NCBI RefSeq assembly: GCF_019659805.1
Contig: NZ_JAIFRO010000004.1
Location: 1 to 64,000 of the forward strand
Direction: 5' to 3'
DNA length: 64,000 nucleotides
Origin: Bartonella raoultii
Lineage (GTDB): Bacteria; Pseudomonadota; Alphaproteobacteria; Rhizobiales; Rhizobiaceae
Part shown: positions 17,766-27,603 of the stretch, piece by piece
Layout: each line of letters opens with the position of its first letter
How positions within the stretch are numbered: position 1 is the stretch's first letter
Translations under genes and position numbers: made by a program
Notes under the pieces: generated by a model
Told to the model about the DNA's origin: nothing
The model's input: only the letters and a program-made list of their open reading frames with translations
Databases searched by the model: none

Positions 17766-19805
17766 TTATTTATACGTTTTACAAAAGACGCACTCCAGTG
17801 TTTTATAGCATTTTTGTTTGTGTGTAAAAAGTGCACACACTTCTTTATTGTGTTTAAGAGCCACCATACTCATTGCTAATTTCAACAATATCTCAGAATT
17901 ATAGAGTGTTTCTCGACCTTTATACCAAACATTGAGATAAACCTGTGCTGCTTCATGATAGCGCTTTTGTCCCAACAAAGATTCTGCCAACCAAAATAAA
18001 GCATCATCATATAAAGGATCATTTTTATAATGATCTTGAAAAGTGCAAAAGACTTTTTCAGCTTCAACATAGTTGGCAGAACGTAAAAAGTCATAGCCTT
18101 TTTTATACAATGCTTTGGAAGCAAGAAGAGCGGAATCTTCACCATGCTGTTGTTTGACATGCTTGCTTTCTTCTATGCCAACCTCTAAATGGTTTTCCTG
18201 ATCATGACTCTCTAACCTCTCATGAGTCTCACTCTCTACCACACTATTTTGCGCACTCTTTGTAATCTTTTCCCCATTCTTTTTTATAGCTTGAACATTT
18301 TGCCCCCACTTTACCTTCTCAGAAGAACAGGAATAAACTGCAGAATCCTCTTTATCAAAAAGCAAATGAAATTGCTTTTTGATACTTTCCAGATCATTAT
18401 GTTCCAGTACAGTCTCTATTCTATGCAAGAGTTTATCTAAATCGTAACTTTTCAATAAAGCTTTCTGATGCTCTAACATAAACGCTCGATTTAGAAGAGT
18501 GTCTTGAAAAGAAAATCCTAAATCAGAAGCCGTAGCATCCGTTTCAGAAGAAGGCGAAACTTCAGAAGCCGTAGCACCTATTTCAGAAGAAGGCGAAACC
18601 TCAGAAGCCGTAGCAGCTATTTCAGAAGAAGACGCAACCTCAGAAGCCGTAGCAGCTATTTCAGAAGAAGGCGAAACTTCAGAAGCCGTAGCAGCTGTCC
18701 CAGAAGAAGGCGAAACTTCAGAGGCCGTAGCATCCGTTTCAGAAGAAAGCGCAGCATCAGAGGCCGTAGCACCTGTCCCAGAAGAAGGCGAAACTTCAGA
18801 AGCCGTAGCATCCGTTTCAGAAGAAAGCGCAGCATCAGAGGCCGTAGCACCTGTCCCAGAAGAAGGCGAAACTTCAGAGGCCGTAGCACCTGTCCCAGAA
18901 GAAGACGCAACCTCAGAGGCCGTAGCAGCTGTTCCAGAAGAAGGCGAAACTTCAGAGGCCGTAGCACCTGTCCCAGAAGAAGACGCAACCTCAGAAGCCG
19001 TAGCAGCTGTCCCAGAAGAAGGCGAAACTTCAGAGGCCGTAGCACCTGTCCCAGAAGAAGACGCAACCTCAGAGGCCGTAGCAGCTGTTCCAGAAGAAGG
19101 CGAAACTTCAGAGGCCGTAGCAGCTGTTCCAGAAGAAGGCGAAACTTCAGAGGCCGTAGCAGCTATTTCAGAAGAAGACGCAACCTCAGAGGCCGTAGCA
19201 GCTGTCCCAGAAGAAGACAAAACCTCAGAAGCCGTAGCAGCTGTCCCAGAAGAAGGCGAAACTTCAGAGGCCGTAGCACCTGTCCCAGAAGAAGACAAAA
19301 CCTCAGAAGCCGTAGCACCTGTCCCAGAAGAAGGCGAAACTTCAGAAGCCGTAGCACCTGTCCCAGAAGAAGGCGAAACTTCAGAGGCCGTAGCACCTGT
19401 CCCAGAAGAAGGCGAAACTTCAGAGGCCGTAGCACCTGTCCCAGAAGAAGGCGAAACTTCAGAGGCCGTAGCACCTGTCCCAGAAGAAGGCGAAACTTCA
19501 GAGGCCGTAGCACCTGTCCCAGAAGAAGGCGAAACTTCAGAGGCCGTAGCACCTGTCCCAGAAGAAGGCGAAACTTCAGAGGCCGTAGCACCTGTCCCAG
19601 AAGAAGACGCAATCTCAGAAGCCGTAGCAGCTGTCCCAGAAGAAGACGCAACCTCAGAGGCCGTATTGGACGCAGAACTTTCTCTATTATATGGAGAAAA
19701 CTGAGAAGCTCTGCGTGGCATAGTATGAGCGGACAAAGACAAACATGCTATGAAAACCGATAAAAAAAAGACACTTTTCCAATTTTGTTTTTTACACACA
19801 CGCAT
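17766..19805 (-). CDS. cpoB: Tol-Pal-associated protein CpoB (YbgF) with a very large Ser/Thr/Ala repeat insert
   Basis: A periplasmic TPR protein that links the Tol-Pal machine to peptidoglycan synthesis during division. It is 679 residues, about twice the usual size. The signal peptide ends in SLSAHT or nearby. Residues about 48-424 are 29 units of a 13-residue repeat, consensus TASEVSPSSGTGA. A helical segment follows (SYDLDKLLHRIETVLEHNDL), and then the C-terminal TPR block typical of YbgF (ALYKKGYDFLRSANYVEAEK, then DDALFWLAESLLGQKRYHEA and LLKLAMSMVALKHNKE). Position between pal and tilS confirms identity. The repeat-rich part has no counterpart in the family I know and is probably disordered. 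Confidence 0.9.
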   Translation of the reverse strand: MRVCKKQNWKSVFFLSVFIACLSLSAHTMPRRASQFSPYNRESSASNTASEVASSSGTAATASEIASSSGTGATASEVSPSSGTGATASEVSPSSGTGATASEVSPSSGTGATASEVSPSSGTGATASEVSPSSGTGATASEVSPSSGTGATASEVSPSSGTGATASEVLSSSGTGATASEVSPSSGTAATASEVLSSSGTAATASEVASSSEIAATASEVSPSSGTAATASEVSPSSGTAATASEVASSSGTGATASEVSPSSGTAATASEVASSSGTGATASEVSPSSGTAATASEVASSSGTGATASEVSPSSGTGATASDAALSSETDATASEVSPSSGTGATASDAALSSETDATASEVSPSSGTAATASEVSPSSEIAATASEVASSSEIAATASEVSPSSEIGATASEVSPSSETDATASDLGFSFQDTLLNRAFMLEHQKALLKSYDLDKLLHRIETVLEHNDLESIKKQFHLLFDKEDSAVYSCSSEKVKWGQNVQAIKKNGEKITKSAQNSVVESETHERLESHDQENHLEVGIEESKHVKQQHGEDSALLASKALYKKGYDFLRSANYVEAEKVFCTFQDHYKNDPLYDDALFWLAESLLGQKRYHEAAQVYLNVWYKGRETLYNSEILLKLAMSMVALKHNKEVCALFTHKQKCYKTLECVFCKTYK
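18534..19664 (-). repeat. 29 x 39-bp in-frame tandem repeat inside cpoB
   Basis: Exactly 1131 bases, or 29 units of 39 bp (13 codons). Several unit types alternate (SPSSGTGA, SPSSGTAA, ASSSGTGA, ALSSETDA, EIAA variants), and a run of seven identical units lies near the 5' end of the gene. The unit length keeps frame after gain or loss of copies. The array also leaves an alternative frame open (LLLGQVLRPLKFR), which I regard as a by-product. Confidence 0.97.
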
Positions 19806-19905
19806 GTTTTTCTCGTTTCAAGAATCAAACCAATGGCTTTTTGACACTCCATAACTTTATTTAATATATAAACCACTGGCGTCTCATTTTTTTATGACAC
19901 GCCCA

Positions 19906-20424
19906 TCATTGATAGTCACCATTCATATTACTAATTGTTGTCACAGCGCGCCGATTTTGGTTCCAACAAGAAATATCGTCACACACTGCAACAGGCCGCT
20001 CTTTTCCATAAGAAATCGTCCGAATCCGTTGCGCAGACACACCCAGAGAAATCAAATAATCGCGAACAGTTACAGCACGTCTCTGTCCAAGTGCTAAGTT
20101 ATATTCACGTGTACCACGTTCATCAGCATGCCCTTCAATCATGATGGAATAGTAAGGGTAACGCAACAACCATTCAGCTTGACGCATTAAAGTCTGCTCT
20201 GCATCAGAATCGAGCGAAGAAGAATCAAGACTAAAGAACACGCGATCTCCAACATTGATGGTAAAATCTTGTTTTGAACCCAGAGAGGCTTGGTTAAAAC
20301 CATCACCCTTCAAATAAGCATTATTCATATTATTAATATGTCTTTTTTCGCAACCAACCAGCGGCAGTGAGAAAAAAAGGACCATAATGAAGGGATAAAA
20401 AAGTATATTTTTGGTAGAATGCAT
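19906..20424 (-). CDS. pal: Peptidoglycan-associated lipoprotein Pal
   Basis: An outer-membrane lipoprotein that binds peptidoglycan and is handled by TolB/TolA during constriction. The 172-residue precursor has a lipobox LVGC (Cys25). The OmpA-like domain has the diaminopimelate-binding signature GHADERGTREYNLALGQRRA and ends in SYGKERPVAVCDD and NRRAVTTI. AAGGAG lies about eleven bases before the ATG. cpoB starts 100 bases downstream. Unusually, tolB is about 2.7 kb away rather than directly upstream (see findings). Confidence 0.95.
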   Translation of the reverse strand: MHSTKNILFYPFIMVLFFSLPLVGCEKRHINNMNNAYLKGDGFNQASLGSKQDFTINVGDRVFFSLDSSSLDSDAEQTLMRQAEWLLRYPYYSIMIEGHADERGTREYNLALGQRRAVTVRDYLISLGVSAQRIRTISYGKERPVAVCDDISCWNQNRRAVTTISNMNGDYQ

Positions 20425-20621
20425 GTACTGCTTCTCCTTGAAGTCATAAAATAAAAATTAAAGGAAGAGACTCTTCCAAAAGCATTTCTGAGAATAAGCG
20501 TTACATCCTCATGAAAGCAAAGCTTTTCTTGATTTTATTTTCTCTCCTTGCATTTACCTATTCTCATTTTACCCCACGCTTTTCGCATATCGATGCAACT
20601 GTTATGAAACTTACTCTTGCG

Positions 20622-21320
20622 TTATTCTGTTTCTGTCTCATCCTTACGGCTTTTTTGTAGCGCATTCAGTTTTGCAAAAACTTTATCAGCATCAAAATTT
20701 TGATGTAGATTTTCTTCACTCTCTGCTTCATGAAGCGAAGCATTTTCGGTTAGTGAAGCAGGAAGCAAAGATCTATCATCTTCTGCTACAGGAGGGCGAT
20801 TTTTTGCAGCCCGCCTAAGTTCGAAATCCAAATCGATTTGCGAACACAAGCCCAACCCGACAGGATCGAGAGGCACCAAATTTGCACTATTCCAGTGCGT
20901 TCTATAACGAATTTGCTCAATTGTTGCTTTTGTTGTACCAATTAAGCGCGCAATTTGTGCATCTTTTAACTCAGGATGATTCATCACCAGCCACAAGATA
21001 CCATTTGGACGATCTTGCCGTCGAGAAAGGGGGATATAGCGCGCACCTTTTCTCTTTTTTTCAGGGATGCGAACGCGTGATTCGGAAATTCTTAAACGCG
21101 CTGTTTGATCAGCCTCGACCCGAGCAATTTCATTACGTGTCAATTGTCCAGAACTAATTGGATCTAAACCTTTAATTCCATGAGCAGCTTCACCATCAGC
21201 AATAGCCTTCACTTCCAAGACATGCAATTTACAAAATTCTGCAATTTGATCAAAAGAAAGAGCAGTGTTATCAACCAACCAAACAGCTGTTGCTTTAGGC
21301 ATTAAAAGTTGCGTTGCCAT
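20622..21320 (-). CDS. trcR: Cell-cycle transcriptional regulator, TrcR family (DUF1013)
   Basis: A 232-residue cytoplasmic protein starting MATQLLMPKATAVWLVDNTA, the conserved opening of DUF1013 proteins. Two helix-turn-helix-like segments are visible: LSFDQIAEFCKLHVLEVKAI near residues 21-40 and ELKDAQIARLIGTTKATIEQ near 118-137. The C-terminal third is acidic and variable. In Alphaproteobacteria the family is linked to CtrA-era cell-cycle transcription and RNA polymerase association. The ATG at 21320 is favoured over one three codons upstream because AAAGGA is then correctly spaced. It is transcribed toward pal, about 200 bases away. Confidence 0.85.
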   Translation of the reverse strand: MATQLLMPKATAVWLVDNTALSFDQIAEFCKLHVLEVKAIADGEAAHGIKGLDPISSGQLTRNEIARVEADQTARLRISESRVRIPEKKRKGARYIPLSRRQDRPNGILWLVMNHPELKDAQIARLIGTTKATIEQIRYRTHWNSANLVPLDPVGLGLCSQIDLDFELRRAAKNRPPVAEDDRSLLPASLTENASLHEAESEENLHQNFDADKVFAKLNALQKSRKDETETE

Positions 21321-21705
21321 CTTTATCATATCCTTTGTACTTAGCCTTTAATAAAGGCAGGTTAATGCCCACTATGGAGCATGAGAGTTTTTGTTCTTAT
21401 ACGTCTTCTTATACACTAAGTTCTTTGCTACCCCCTTTTCACGAAGCGAGATACGAAATAAACCACTTTTGCCATGAAACCCTCTCTCTGTTATAGCGTG
21501 ATTTTTAAGAAACGACAAGACAGATGTCTCGTCATGCTCTTCGCATTTTAAGTCTCTTTACCTTTAAGACGAATTTTCTTATAAGAGGTTTACGCGATCA
21601 CTTTATCTTTTACACCAGCACATTGGCTCTGATGAGATGGGTGTTTATCGCCTTAAAGTTCAAGGAACTTTCGATTAAGAACCCCCAAACACTGGAAGGA
21701 ACACG
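21321..21705. other. Divergent region between trcR and yebC
   Basis: About 385 bases between divergently oriented genes, so both promoters should be here. No clear operator or hairpin is recognised; a ggaagga ribosome binding site for yebC lies at 21697-21703. Confidence 0.4.
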
Positions 21706-22452
21706 ATGGCAGGCCATTCACAATTTAAAAATATTATGCACCGTAAAGGGCGCCAAGATGCGATGCGCTCGAAGATATTTTCTAAACTTGCGCGTGAAAT
21801 CACCGTTGCAGCCAAACAAGGTTCTCCTGATCCAGCTATGAACCCCCGCTTAAGACTAGCTGTCCAGAATGCTAAAGCGCAATCGATGCCCAAGGATAAC
21901 ATTGAACGTGCAATTAAAAAAGCATCTGGAAATGATGTCGAACATTATGATGAAGTTCGTTATGAAGGCTATGGCCCAGGAGGCGTTGCTGTTATTGTTG
22001 AAGCTTTAACAGATAATCGCAACCGCACAGCTTCAAATGTACGCGCCGCCTTTACCAAATCAGGTGGTGCACTTGGAGAAACAGGTTCTGTAAGTTTCAT
22101 GTTTAATCGCATTGGTGAAATTATCTATAAACCAGAAGCAGGAACAGCAGACAGCATTATGGACGCAGCAATCGAAGCGGGTGCTGAAGATGTGCAATCA
22201 GAGGAAAATGGGCATCATATTACCTGCGCATTTGAAGATATTGGCGAAGTTTCTAAAACGCTTGAAGCAAAACTTGGCGAAGCAGAATCGATAAAAACTG
22301 TTTGGAAAGCCTCTACCCTAACACCTATAGATGAAGAAAAAGCGGTCTCTGTTTTACGGCTTATTGCAACATTAGAAGAAGATGATGATGTGCAAAATGT
22401 TTACGCCAATTTTGATGTTAGTGATGAAATTTTGGCTAAATTATCTGTCTAA
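21706..22452 (+). CDS. yebC: YebC/PmpR-family protein
   Basis: A 248-residue member of the YebC family (DNA-binding transcriptional regulators; some members aid translation of difficult motifs). The family N-terminus [19 protein letters not shown] is clear, followed by the [13 protein letters not shown] helix, the [20 protein letters not shown] core and the acidic C-terminal half. In many Rhizobiales yebC sits directly upstream of ruvC; here it lies between tolB and pal on the opposite strand, suggesting a local rearrangement. GGAAGGA lies just upstream. Confidence 0.93.
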   Translation: MAGHSQFKNIMHRKGRQDAMRSKIFSKLAREITVAAKQGSPDPAMNPRLRLAVQNAKAQSMPKDNIERAIKKASGNDVEHYDEVRYEGYGPGGVAVIVEALTDNRNRTASNVRAAFTKSGGALGETGSVSFMFNRIGEIIYKPEAGTADSIMDAAIEAGAEDVQSEENGHHITCAFEDIGEVSKTLEAKLGEAESIKTVWKASTLTPIDEEKAVSVLRLIATLEEDDDVQNVYANFDVSDEILAKLSV

Positions 22453-23135
22453 CTCCCTGTCATATTGTTTCACGCCCCATGCTCTTCATGACCCATAACG
22501 CTTCATGACTCATGACGCTTATGGGGATTTCAGCGTCTTTTATAAGCACTTTTCCTTCAAGGGCTCTGTGTACAAGTATCATCACTTAACTTATGACATA
22601 CCAGATTATAACCAATACCCTCGCTTTATAGTGGGGTATAGGGATATTTTAAAACATTTTTTGTACATATCTTTTCAAACTTTAAAAGCTTTTATCTCTT
22701 TTAAAGAACTGTTACTTTTAAACTCTTATTCTAAAAAACACGCTTCACAAAAAATTGATATCCCTTCCCATAAATGAATAAAAAAGCCAATTTACCAATA
22801 TCCTTTTTTGCAAAAGCAAATAGTCTTTAAACTTTAGCACAATTATTGCATCATAAGTTTTTTTATCGTCTTGTTTTACCACACAGTTTATTTTCAATCC
22901 GCAAACCCTCATCCCAAGGGGAGTTTCTTCCCAAGGGGAGCTTCCCAAAGAGTGGTCTTCTTCATTGTCTAGAGAAGACAATACCCATAGCCGATCAGAA
23001 ACATAATGATAAACACCAAGAAATACGCATGATATCTCTTGGTGTCCGCATAGAGATTTTAACCGATCAATTTTATTCTAAGACCTATGCCTTTTTACAA
23101 AGGTAATCCTTTGAGCACCCAAAACATTCTTTTCC
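22453..23135. other. Spacer between yebC and tolB
   Basis: About 680 bases between convergent genes. It holds a weak terminator (22514-22541) and a doubled cccaaggggag motif near 22915-22942. Short frames on both strands show no family features. Confidence 0.4.
22514..22541 (+). terminator. Probable yebC terminator
   Basis: Stem gacgct (22514-22519) / agcgtc (22532-22537) with a 12-base loop and four T residues. It lies about 60 bases after the yebC stop. Confidence 0.5.
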
Positions 23136-24458
23136 TCATTGCGCTGTAAGCAATGGTGACCATGCTGGATCAGAAGCATCATTGGGGGTTGGCACAAGGC
23201 GTTCATTACGTCCCGTAATGTCAATGGTATAAATTTTAGGTCCCACGCCTGGATTTTTGCGAAAAAACATTAATACGCGTCCATTGGGAGACCAAGTAGG
23301 TCCTTCATTGTGAAACCCAGTTGTTAAAATGCGTTCTCCTGTTCCATCAGGATGCATCACACCAATGGAAAACTGTCCTTCTGCTTGTTTTGTAAAAGCA
23401 ATATAATCACCCCGTGGAGACCAAATAGGCGTAGAATAACTCCCCCCATTAGAAGAAATCCGCTTAAGATTGCTTCCATCCACATTCATGGTATAAATTT
23501 GAGGTTTACCACTACGATCTGAGGAAAAGACGATTTGTGTCCCATCCGGCGAATAAGAGGCAGAGGTATCAATAGCAGAAGTTGTTGTAAGGCGCGTCGT
23601 CGTGCGGGTACGTAAATCCATGGTATAAAGATTTGCACTCCCATCATTTTGCAACAAACTCATGATCACTTTTTGTCCATCAGAAGAAAACCGTGGAGCA
23701 ATTGTCATATTATTAAAAGCGCCTATTAACTCTCTTTGTCCCATTTCAATTTGTTGCAGATAAACATGAGGGATTTGATTGTGCTCATACGCCATATAGG
23801 TAATTTCTTGTCGTTTAGGTGAAAAGCGCGGGGTAAGGACCAACTCACTCCCATCGGAAAGATAGGTCAAATTTGCCCCATCTTGATCCATCATAGCCAA
23901 ACGTTTAATACGTGCGTTTTGGGGTCCTGTTTCATCAATAAAAACAATTCGCGTATCAAAATAACCACTCTCTCCTGTCATCTCACTATAGATCTCATCG
24001 GCAATCATATGCGCAACACGCCGCCAACGTTCTGTAGCTGTATAAAAACGCCGTCCTTTGAGTTGTCGCTGTCCAAAAACATCCCATAAACGAAAATCGA
24101 CTCTCAAACGTCCATCCGTTTCTCTGATCACTTGCCCAACCACCAAACCTTGCGCTTTTATTTTTTGCCAATCAGCGAAATGGGGTTGACTATTAGGATG
24201 AGAAATTTGTGCTAAAAAAGATGCCTTATCAAGGGGTAAAAAAAGCCCTGACCGCTCAAGATCGGCGGCAATGATAGCGGTTATTTTTAATCCAATTGAA
24301 TCATTGGAAACAAAATCCGTAACAGCAATAGGAATAGGACTAAAATCAGCACTAGCAATTGTTCCTTTTAATTGTGCGTGAACAGATGAAAAACTAGAAA
24401 GCCACAAACCGCCTGTGACAATAAGCCAAGAAAAAAATTTGTATCTCGTCATAGCCAT
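23136..24458 (-). CDS. tolB: Tol-Pal system beta-propeller protein TolB
   Basis: A periplasmic protein that binds Pal and the TolA C-terminus. About 440 residues: signal peptide ending SSVHA before QLKG, an N-terminal domain (residues about 25-165), and a six-bladed WD40-like propeller with repeated SPDG/SPRG motifs ([52 protein letters not shown]). The ATG at 24458 is preceded by AAAGGA; a TTG at 24488 is the alternative. It follows tolA by 38 bases. Confidence 0.93.
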   Translation of the reverse strand: MAMTRYKFFSWLIVTGGLWLSSFSSVHAQLKGTIASADFSPIPIAVTDFVSNDSIGLKITAIIAADLERSGLFLPLDKASFLAQISHPNSQPHFADWQKIKAQGLVVGQVIRETDGRLRVDFRLWDVFGQRQLKGRRFYTATERWRRVAHMIADEIYSEMTGESGYFDTRIVFIDETGPQNARIKRLAMMDQDGANLTYLSDGSELVLTPRFSPKRQEITYMAYEHNQIPHVYLQQIEMGQRELIGAFNNMTIAPRFSSDGQKVIMSLLQNDGSANLYTMDLRTRTTTRLTTTSAIDTSASYSPDGTQIVFSSDRSGKPQIYTMNVDGSNLKRISSNGGSYSTPIWSPRGDYIAFTKQAEGQFSIGVMHPDGTGERILTTGFHNEGPTWSPNGRVLMFFRKNPGVGPKIYTIDITGRNERLVPTPNDASDPAWSPLLTAQ

Positions 24459-24496
24459 AATGGAATGCATCCTTTCATTTAAAGGCAAATCATATA

Positions 24497-26143
24497 CTAC
24501 TCAATTACATTTTGAAGGGGATCAACATTAAAATCAAATCCCTGCCCCCACAAATCATATTGATCACGTGGAAGGTCTTGATAGGGTTGACATGCAAAAA
24601 CAGCTGCATACACCTGCCTTATCATAATCGCTTGTTGGCTTTCTGCACCACTTAAAGGATCAATAATAGGATCTCCCACCACCCTTCCTTCACGGTTGAG
24701 ATAAAACCGCAAACGCAAGATTGGACGGTTTTTCAAATCACCACCCAGAGCAACAAGTTTAAGCTTTTGTTGAATACACCCCCCCGCAATATTAACCAAT
24801 GTTTGCGCCATTTTTGCGGTATCATCCATATTTTTTCTTGCTCCCAAAGCCTCTGGTTTCTGAGAGCGTTTTGCTCCCCCACCTTGTGTACGTGCACGAT
24901 TGAGCAGATTTTGTTCTTCCATTGCTAAAATATCTTCAATCGTCTGCTCTGTTGTTTGTTGTTTTTTCTGATGAAGCGCTTGTGCTTTTTGCGTTACAGT
25001 TTTTTTTGCAAATTTTGGTTTAAACTGCGGGAAAGGAGAATTTTCCGGAAGCACAATTTGGGGCTCTTGTTGGGGAAGAGGTACCGGCTCTATAGGCATC
25101 TTTTCTGCCATGGGCAACACTTCTCGCAATGCGCTCATTTCTTTATTTCTATGCTCTTTTTCTACCTTGGGCGCTTCTTGAAGCAATGCTTGCTCTTGCC
25201 TATCCTGCTCTACCTTGGGCGCTTCTTGGAGCAATGCTTGCTCATGCCTATCCTGCTCTACCTTGGGTGCTTCTTGGAGCAATGCTTGCTCATGCCTATC
25301 CTGCTCTACCTTGGGTGCTTCTTGGGGCAATGCTTGCTCATGCCTATCCTGCTCTACCTTGGGCGCTTCTTGGAGCAATGCTTGCTCATGCCTATCCTGC
25401 TCTACCTTGGGTGCTTCTTGGGGCAATGCTTGCTCTTGCCTATCCTGCTCTACCTTGGGTGCTTCTTGGGGCAATGCTTGCTCATGCCTATCCTGCTCTA
25501 CCTTGGGCGCTTCTTGGGGCAATGCTTGCTCATGCCTATCCTGCTCTACCTTGGGCGCTTCTTGGGGCAATGCTTGCTCATGCCTATCCTGCTCTACCTT
25601 GGGCGCTTCTTGGAGCAATGCCTCCTCATGCCTATCCTGCTCTACCTTGGGCGCCTCTTGGGGAAGAGTAAATTTCTCTTTTTGTAAAAGCGCAAGAGTC
25701 TCCTGTAGAGAAATTTCTGGCATTTCTTCTGTTTTTTCTTCTAATAATTCTTGTGTTTTCAAGCGTGGTACAGGTTTTTCTGCAACCATTTCTGCTTCCG
25801 ATGGCGGTGGCGGTGTCGCTTTAACATCACGCGGTTTTTCTTTTGGTTTAAAGGGAGCAAGATTATCGATTTTGCCCTCTCCAACATAATGTGCTTCTTC
25901 TTGTTCTTGTGGCTTAGTGGTCGGTTTTACCGCGGGAATTGCACGCACAGGAGCATCCAACGCCCCTTGTTGATAAGAAAGTTTTTCATCCAGAGGAGCA
26001 AGAGTAATAGAAATAGCTTCCAATGGTTTCGGCAAAGAAACAGGCGTCGTAAAATGCACTGCTCCCCAACTGAGAAAAATCACATGTACAGCAAGGGATA
26101 AAGCCAAGCCTCGTTTCATGCTATGATAAGAGTCTTTGTTCAT
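24497..26143 (-). CDS. tolA: Tol-Pal system protein TolA with an expanded repeat stalk
   Basis: An inner-membrane protein that links TolQR to Pal/TolB across the periplasm. 548 residues: N-terminal span ([20 protein letters not shown], residues about 12-31), a long Pro/Glu/Lys/Gln-rich stalk, and a C-terminal globular domain ([19 protein letters not shown], then [17 protein letters not shown] and [17 protein letters not shown]). The stalk contains ten full copies plus one degenerate copy of a 16-residue unit ([16 protein letters not shown]). It should lengthen the helical arm by well over 150 residues. It lies between tolR and tolB. Confidence 0.93.
   Translation of the reverse strand: MNKDSYHSMKRGLALSLAVHVIFLSWGAVHFTTPVSLPKPLEAISITLAPLDEKLSYQQGALDAPVRAIPAVKPTTKPQEQEEAHYVGEGKIDNLAPFKPKEKPRDVKATPPPPSEAEMVAEKPVPRLKTQELLEEKTEEMPEISLQETLALLQKEKFTLPQEAPKVEQDRHEEALLQEAPKVEQDRHEQALPQEAPKVEQDRHEQALPQEAPKVEQDRHEQALPQEAPKVEQDRQEQALPQEAPKVEQDRHEQALLQEAPKVEQDRHEQALPQEAPKVEQDRHEQALLQEAPKVEQDRHEQALLQEAPKVEQDRQEQALLQEAPKVEKEHRNKEMSALREVLPMAEKMPIEPVPLPQQEPQIVLPENSPFPQFKPKFAKKTVTQKAQALHQKKQQTTEQTIEDILAMEEQNLLNRARTQGGGAKRSQKPEALGARKNMDDTAKMAQTLVNIAGGCIQQKLKLVALGGDLKNRPILRLRFYLNREGRVVGDPIIDPLSGAESQQAIMIRQVYAAVFACQPYQDLPRDQYDLWGQGFDFNVDPLQNVIE
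25139..25666 (-). repeat. 48-bp in-frame tandem repeat inside tolA
   Basis: Ten near-identical 48-bp units (25187-25666) and one diverged unit (25139-25186). Differences between units are mainly LP/LL and H/Q swaps. 48 bp is 16 codons, so copy-number change preserves frame. Composition (Glu, Gln, Lys, Pro) suits an extended or helical stalk. Confidence 0.96.
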
Positions 26144-26230
26144 CTCTATGCCTTACGTATGGTTGTTATATTTTTATTTTAATCGCTCCCCATTGCCTTT
26201 CCATACAACGTGCGACAATTTATCATTCTT

Positions 26231-26683
26231 TTATGATGCAAGGCTTGCCAAAGCAACTTGTGAAAAACCTACTTTTTGGAGTTCAGCAAGCAACTGTAAA
26301 ACTTTTTGATACTCAATATTTTTCTCAGCACGTACAAAAATACGTTGATTTTTTTGTGCTGGATTGTTTTCCAATTGCACTTTAAGTTGTGCAATCAAAG
26401 CTTCTGAAGTTTCGTAATAATCTTGATTAAGAGCAAAACGCCCCTGTGCATCGAGTGAAACTGTAAGAGGAGGCGTATCTGCCTGTACAGGACCAGCTTG
26501 ACTACGCGGCAAATCAAGAGGAACCCCATTTACCAAAAGAGGCGCAGAAACCATAAAAATAATTAACAACACCAACATTACATCCACCAAAGGTGTCATA
26601 TTGATCTCACTCATTAATCGGCTCTGCGAATGATGACGTCTGCGTGTATTTTTTCGAGAAGAAGAAGCAACTGAAATTCCCAT
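26231..26683 (-). CDS. tolR: Tol-Pal system protein TolR
   Basis: A 150-residue ExbD/TolR-family protein. The membrane span carries the essential Asp34 (MTPLVDVMLVLLIIFMVSAP), followed by a periplasmic domain ending KVGFSQVALASLAS. The Arg/His-rich N-terminus (KNTRRRHHSQSR) is longer than usual. AAGGAGC sits upstream of the ATG. It starts 15 bases after tolQ and belongs to the tolQRAB operon, separate from the exbBD pair at 8665-9995. Confidence 0.95.
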   Translation of the reverse strand: MGISVASSSRKNTRRRHHSQSRLMSEINMTPLVDVMLVLLIIFMVSAPLLVNGVPLDLPRSQAGPVQADTPPLTVSLDAQGRFALNQDYYETSEALIAQLKVQLENNPAQKNQRIFVRAEKNIEYQKVLQLLAELQKVGFSQVALASLAS

Positions 26684-26698
26684 AGGATATAAGCTCCT

Positions 26699-27412
26699 TT
26701 ATGAAGATGAATGCGCTGTGTTTGTCTCATCAAGACGACGAGAGACAATTGTAGAGAATTCATCAGCAAAGTTTTCAATGCGCGCAATAATATGCGCACT
26801 TTCATTTACGAATTTATTATAGGCAATCACAGCAGGAATGGCAGCAAACAAACCAATAGCAGTTGCCAAAAGTGCTTCAGCAATTCCAGGCGCAACAATT
26901 GCAAGCGAAGTATTTTGAGATGCTGCGATAGAAAGAAACGACCCCATAATCCCCACAACAGTTCCAAAAAGTCCAATAAAAGGCCCTGCTGATCCCAATG
27001 TTGCAAGAAAGCTTAATTTCGATTCTATTTTTTCACTTTCACGGCCCAAGGTTAGATCCATCGCTTTATCAATTCTGCTTTGTAAGCTTATGGATGTGTG
27101 AACTCCTTTTGCTAGAGACTTTTCCCATTCCACCATTGCAGCCATAAAAACAGCAGATATACTATTAATACGCCTATTTTTGCATGCTACATAAAGATCC
27201 TCTAACGGTTTTCCTGACCAAAATGTATGTTCAAACTGCCTTATTTCTCTCCATATTCTGCGATAGGTAAAAATTTTATCAAAAATAATCGCCCAACTCC
27301 ATACAGAAGCGAGCAGCAAGCCAATCATGACCGCTTTAACAACAAAACTTGCTTGCATAAACAAATGCAAAATTCCCATAGTTTCTGGATTTGTTAATTC
27401 TACATGCGGCAT
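26699..27412 (-). CDS. tolQ: Tol-Pal system protein TolQ
   Basis: A 237-residue MotA/TolQ/ExbB-family proton channel subunit that drives TolA. Spans: FVVKAVMIGLLLASVWSWAIIF (residues about 18-39), FLATLGSAGPFIGLFGTVVGIMG (about 134-156) and VAPGIAEALLATAIGLFAAIPAV (about 171-193). AGAGGG precedes the ATG. It opens the tolQRAB operon, with a 190-base gap to ybgC that may contain a promoter. Confidence 0.95.
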   Translation of the reverse strand: MPHVELTNPETMGILHLFMQASFVVKAVMIGLLLASVWSWAIIFDKIFTYRRIWREIRQFEHTFWSGKPLEDLYVACKNRRINSISAVFMAAMVEWEKSLAKGVHTSISLQSRIDKAMDLTLGRESEKIESKLSFLATLGSAGPFIGLFGTVVGIMGSFLSIAASQNTSLAIVAPGIAEALLATAIGLFAAIPAVIAYNKFVNESAHIIARIENFADEFSTIVSRRLDETNTAHSSS

Positions 27413-27603
27413 TTTTTTGTCCCTCTAAATGAAAGATTCATTTGTAAAACTCTATAAAAGAGATTGTTTTATATTTTCTAAATGCCAGAAAATAAACCCC
27501 AAGAAATAAACACTAGGAAACAACCCTTTGTCTTTCTCAAAAAAAGACGCCATACAAAATGGCTTTTACAACAAAATAAACACTTAATTTAACAAAGTCC
27601 CTT

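Noticed and set aside
18656..19651. Alternative minus-strand frames inside cpoB reading LLLGQVLRPLKFR repeats
   Set aside because: A by-product of the 39-bp periodicity; the true frame has signal peptide and TPR domain.
24956..25889. Three long plus-strand frames opposite tolA
   Set aside because: All are antisense products of the 48-bp repeat; tolA on the minus strand has clear domains at both ends.
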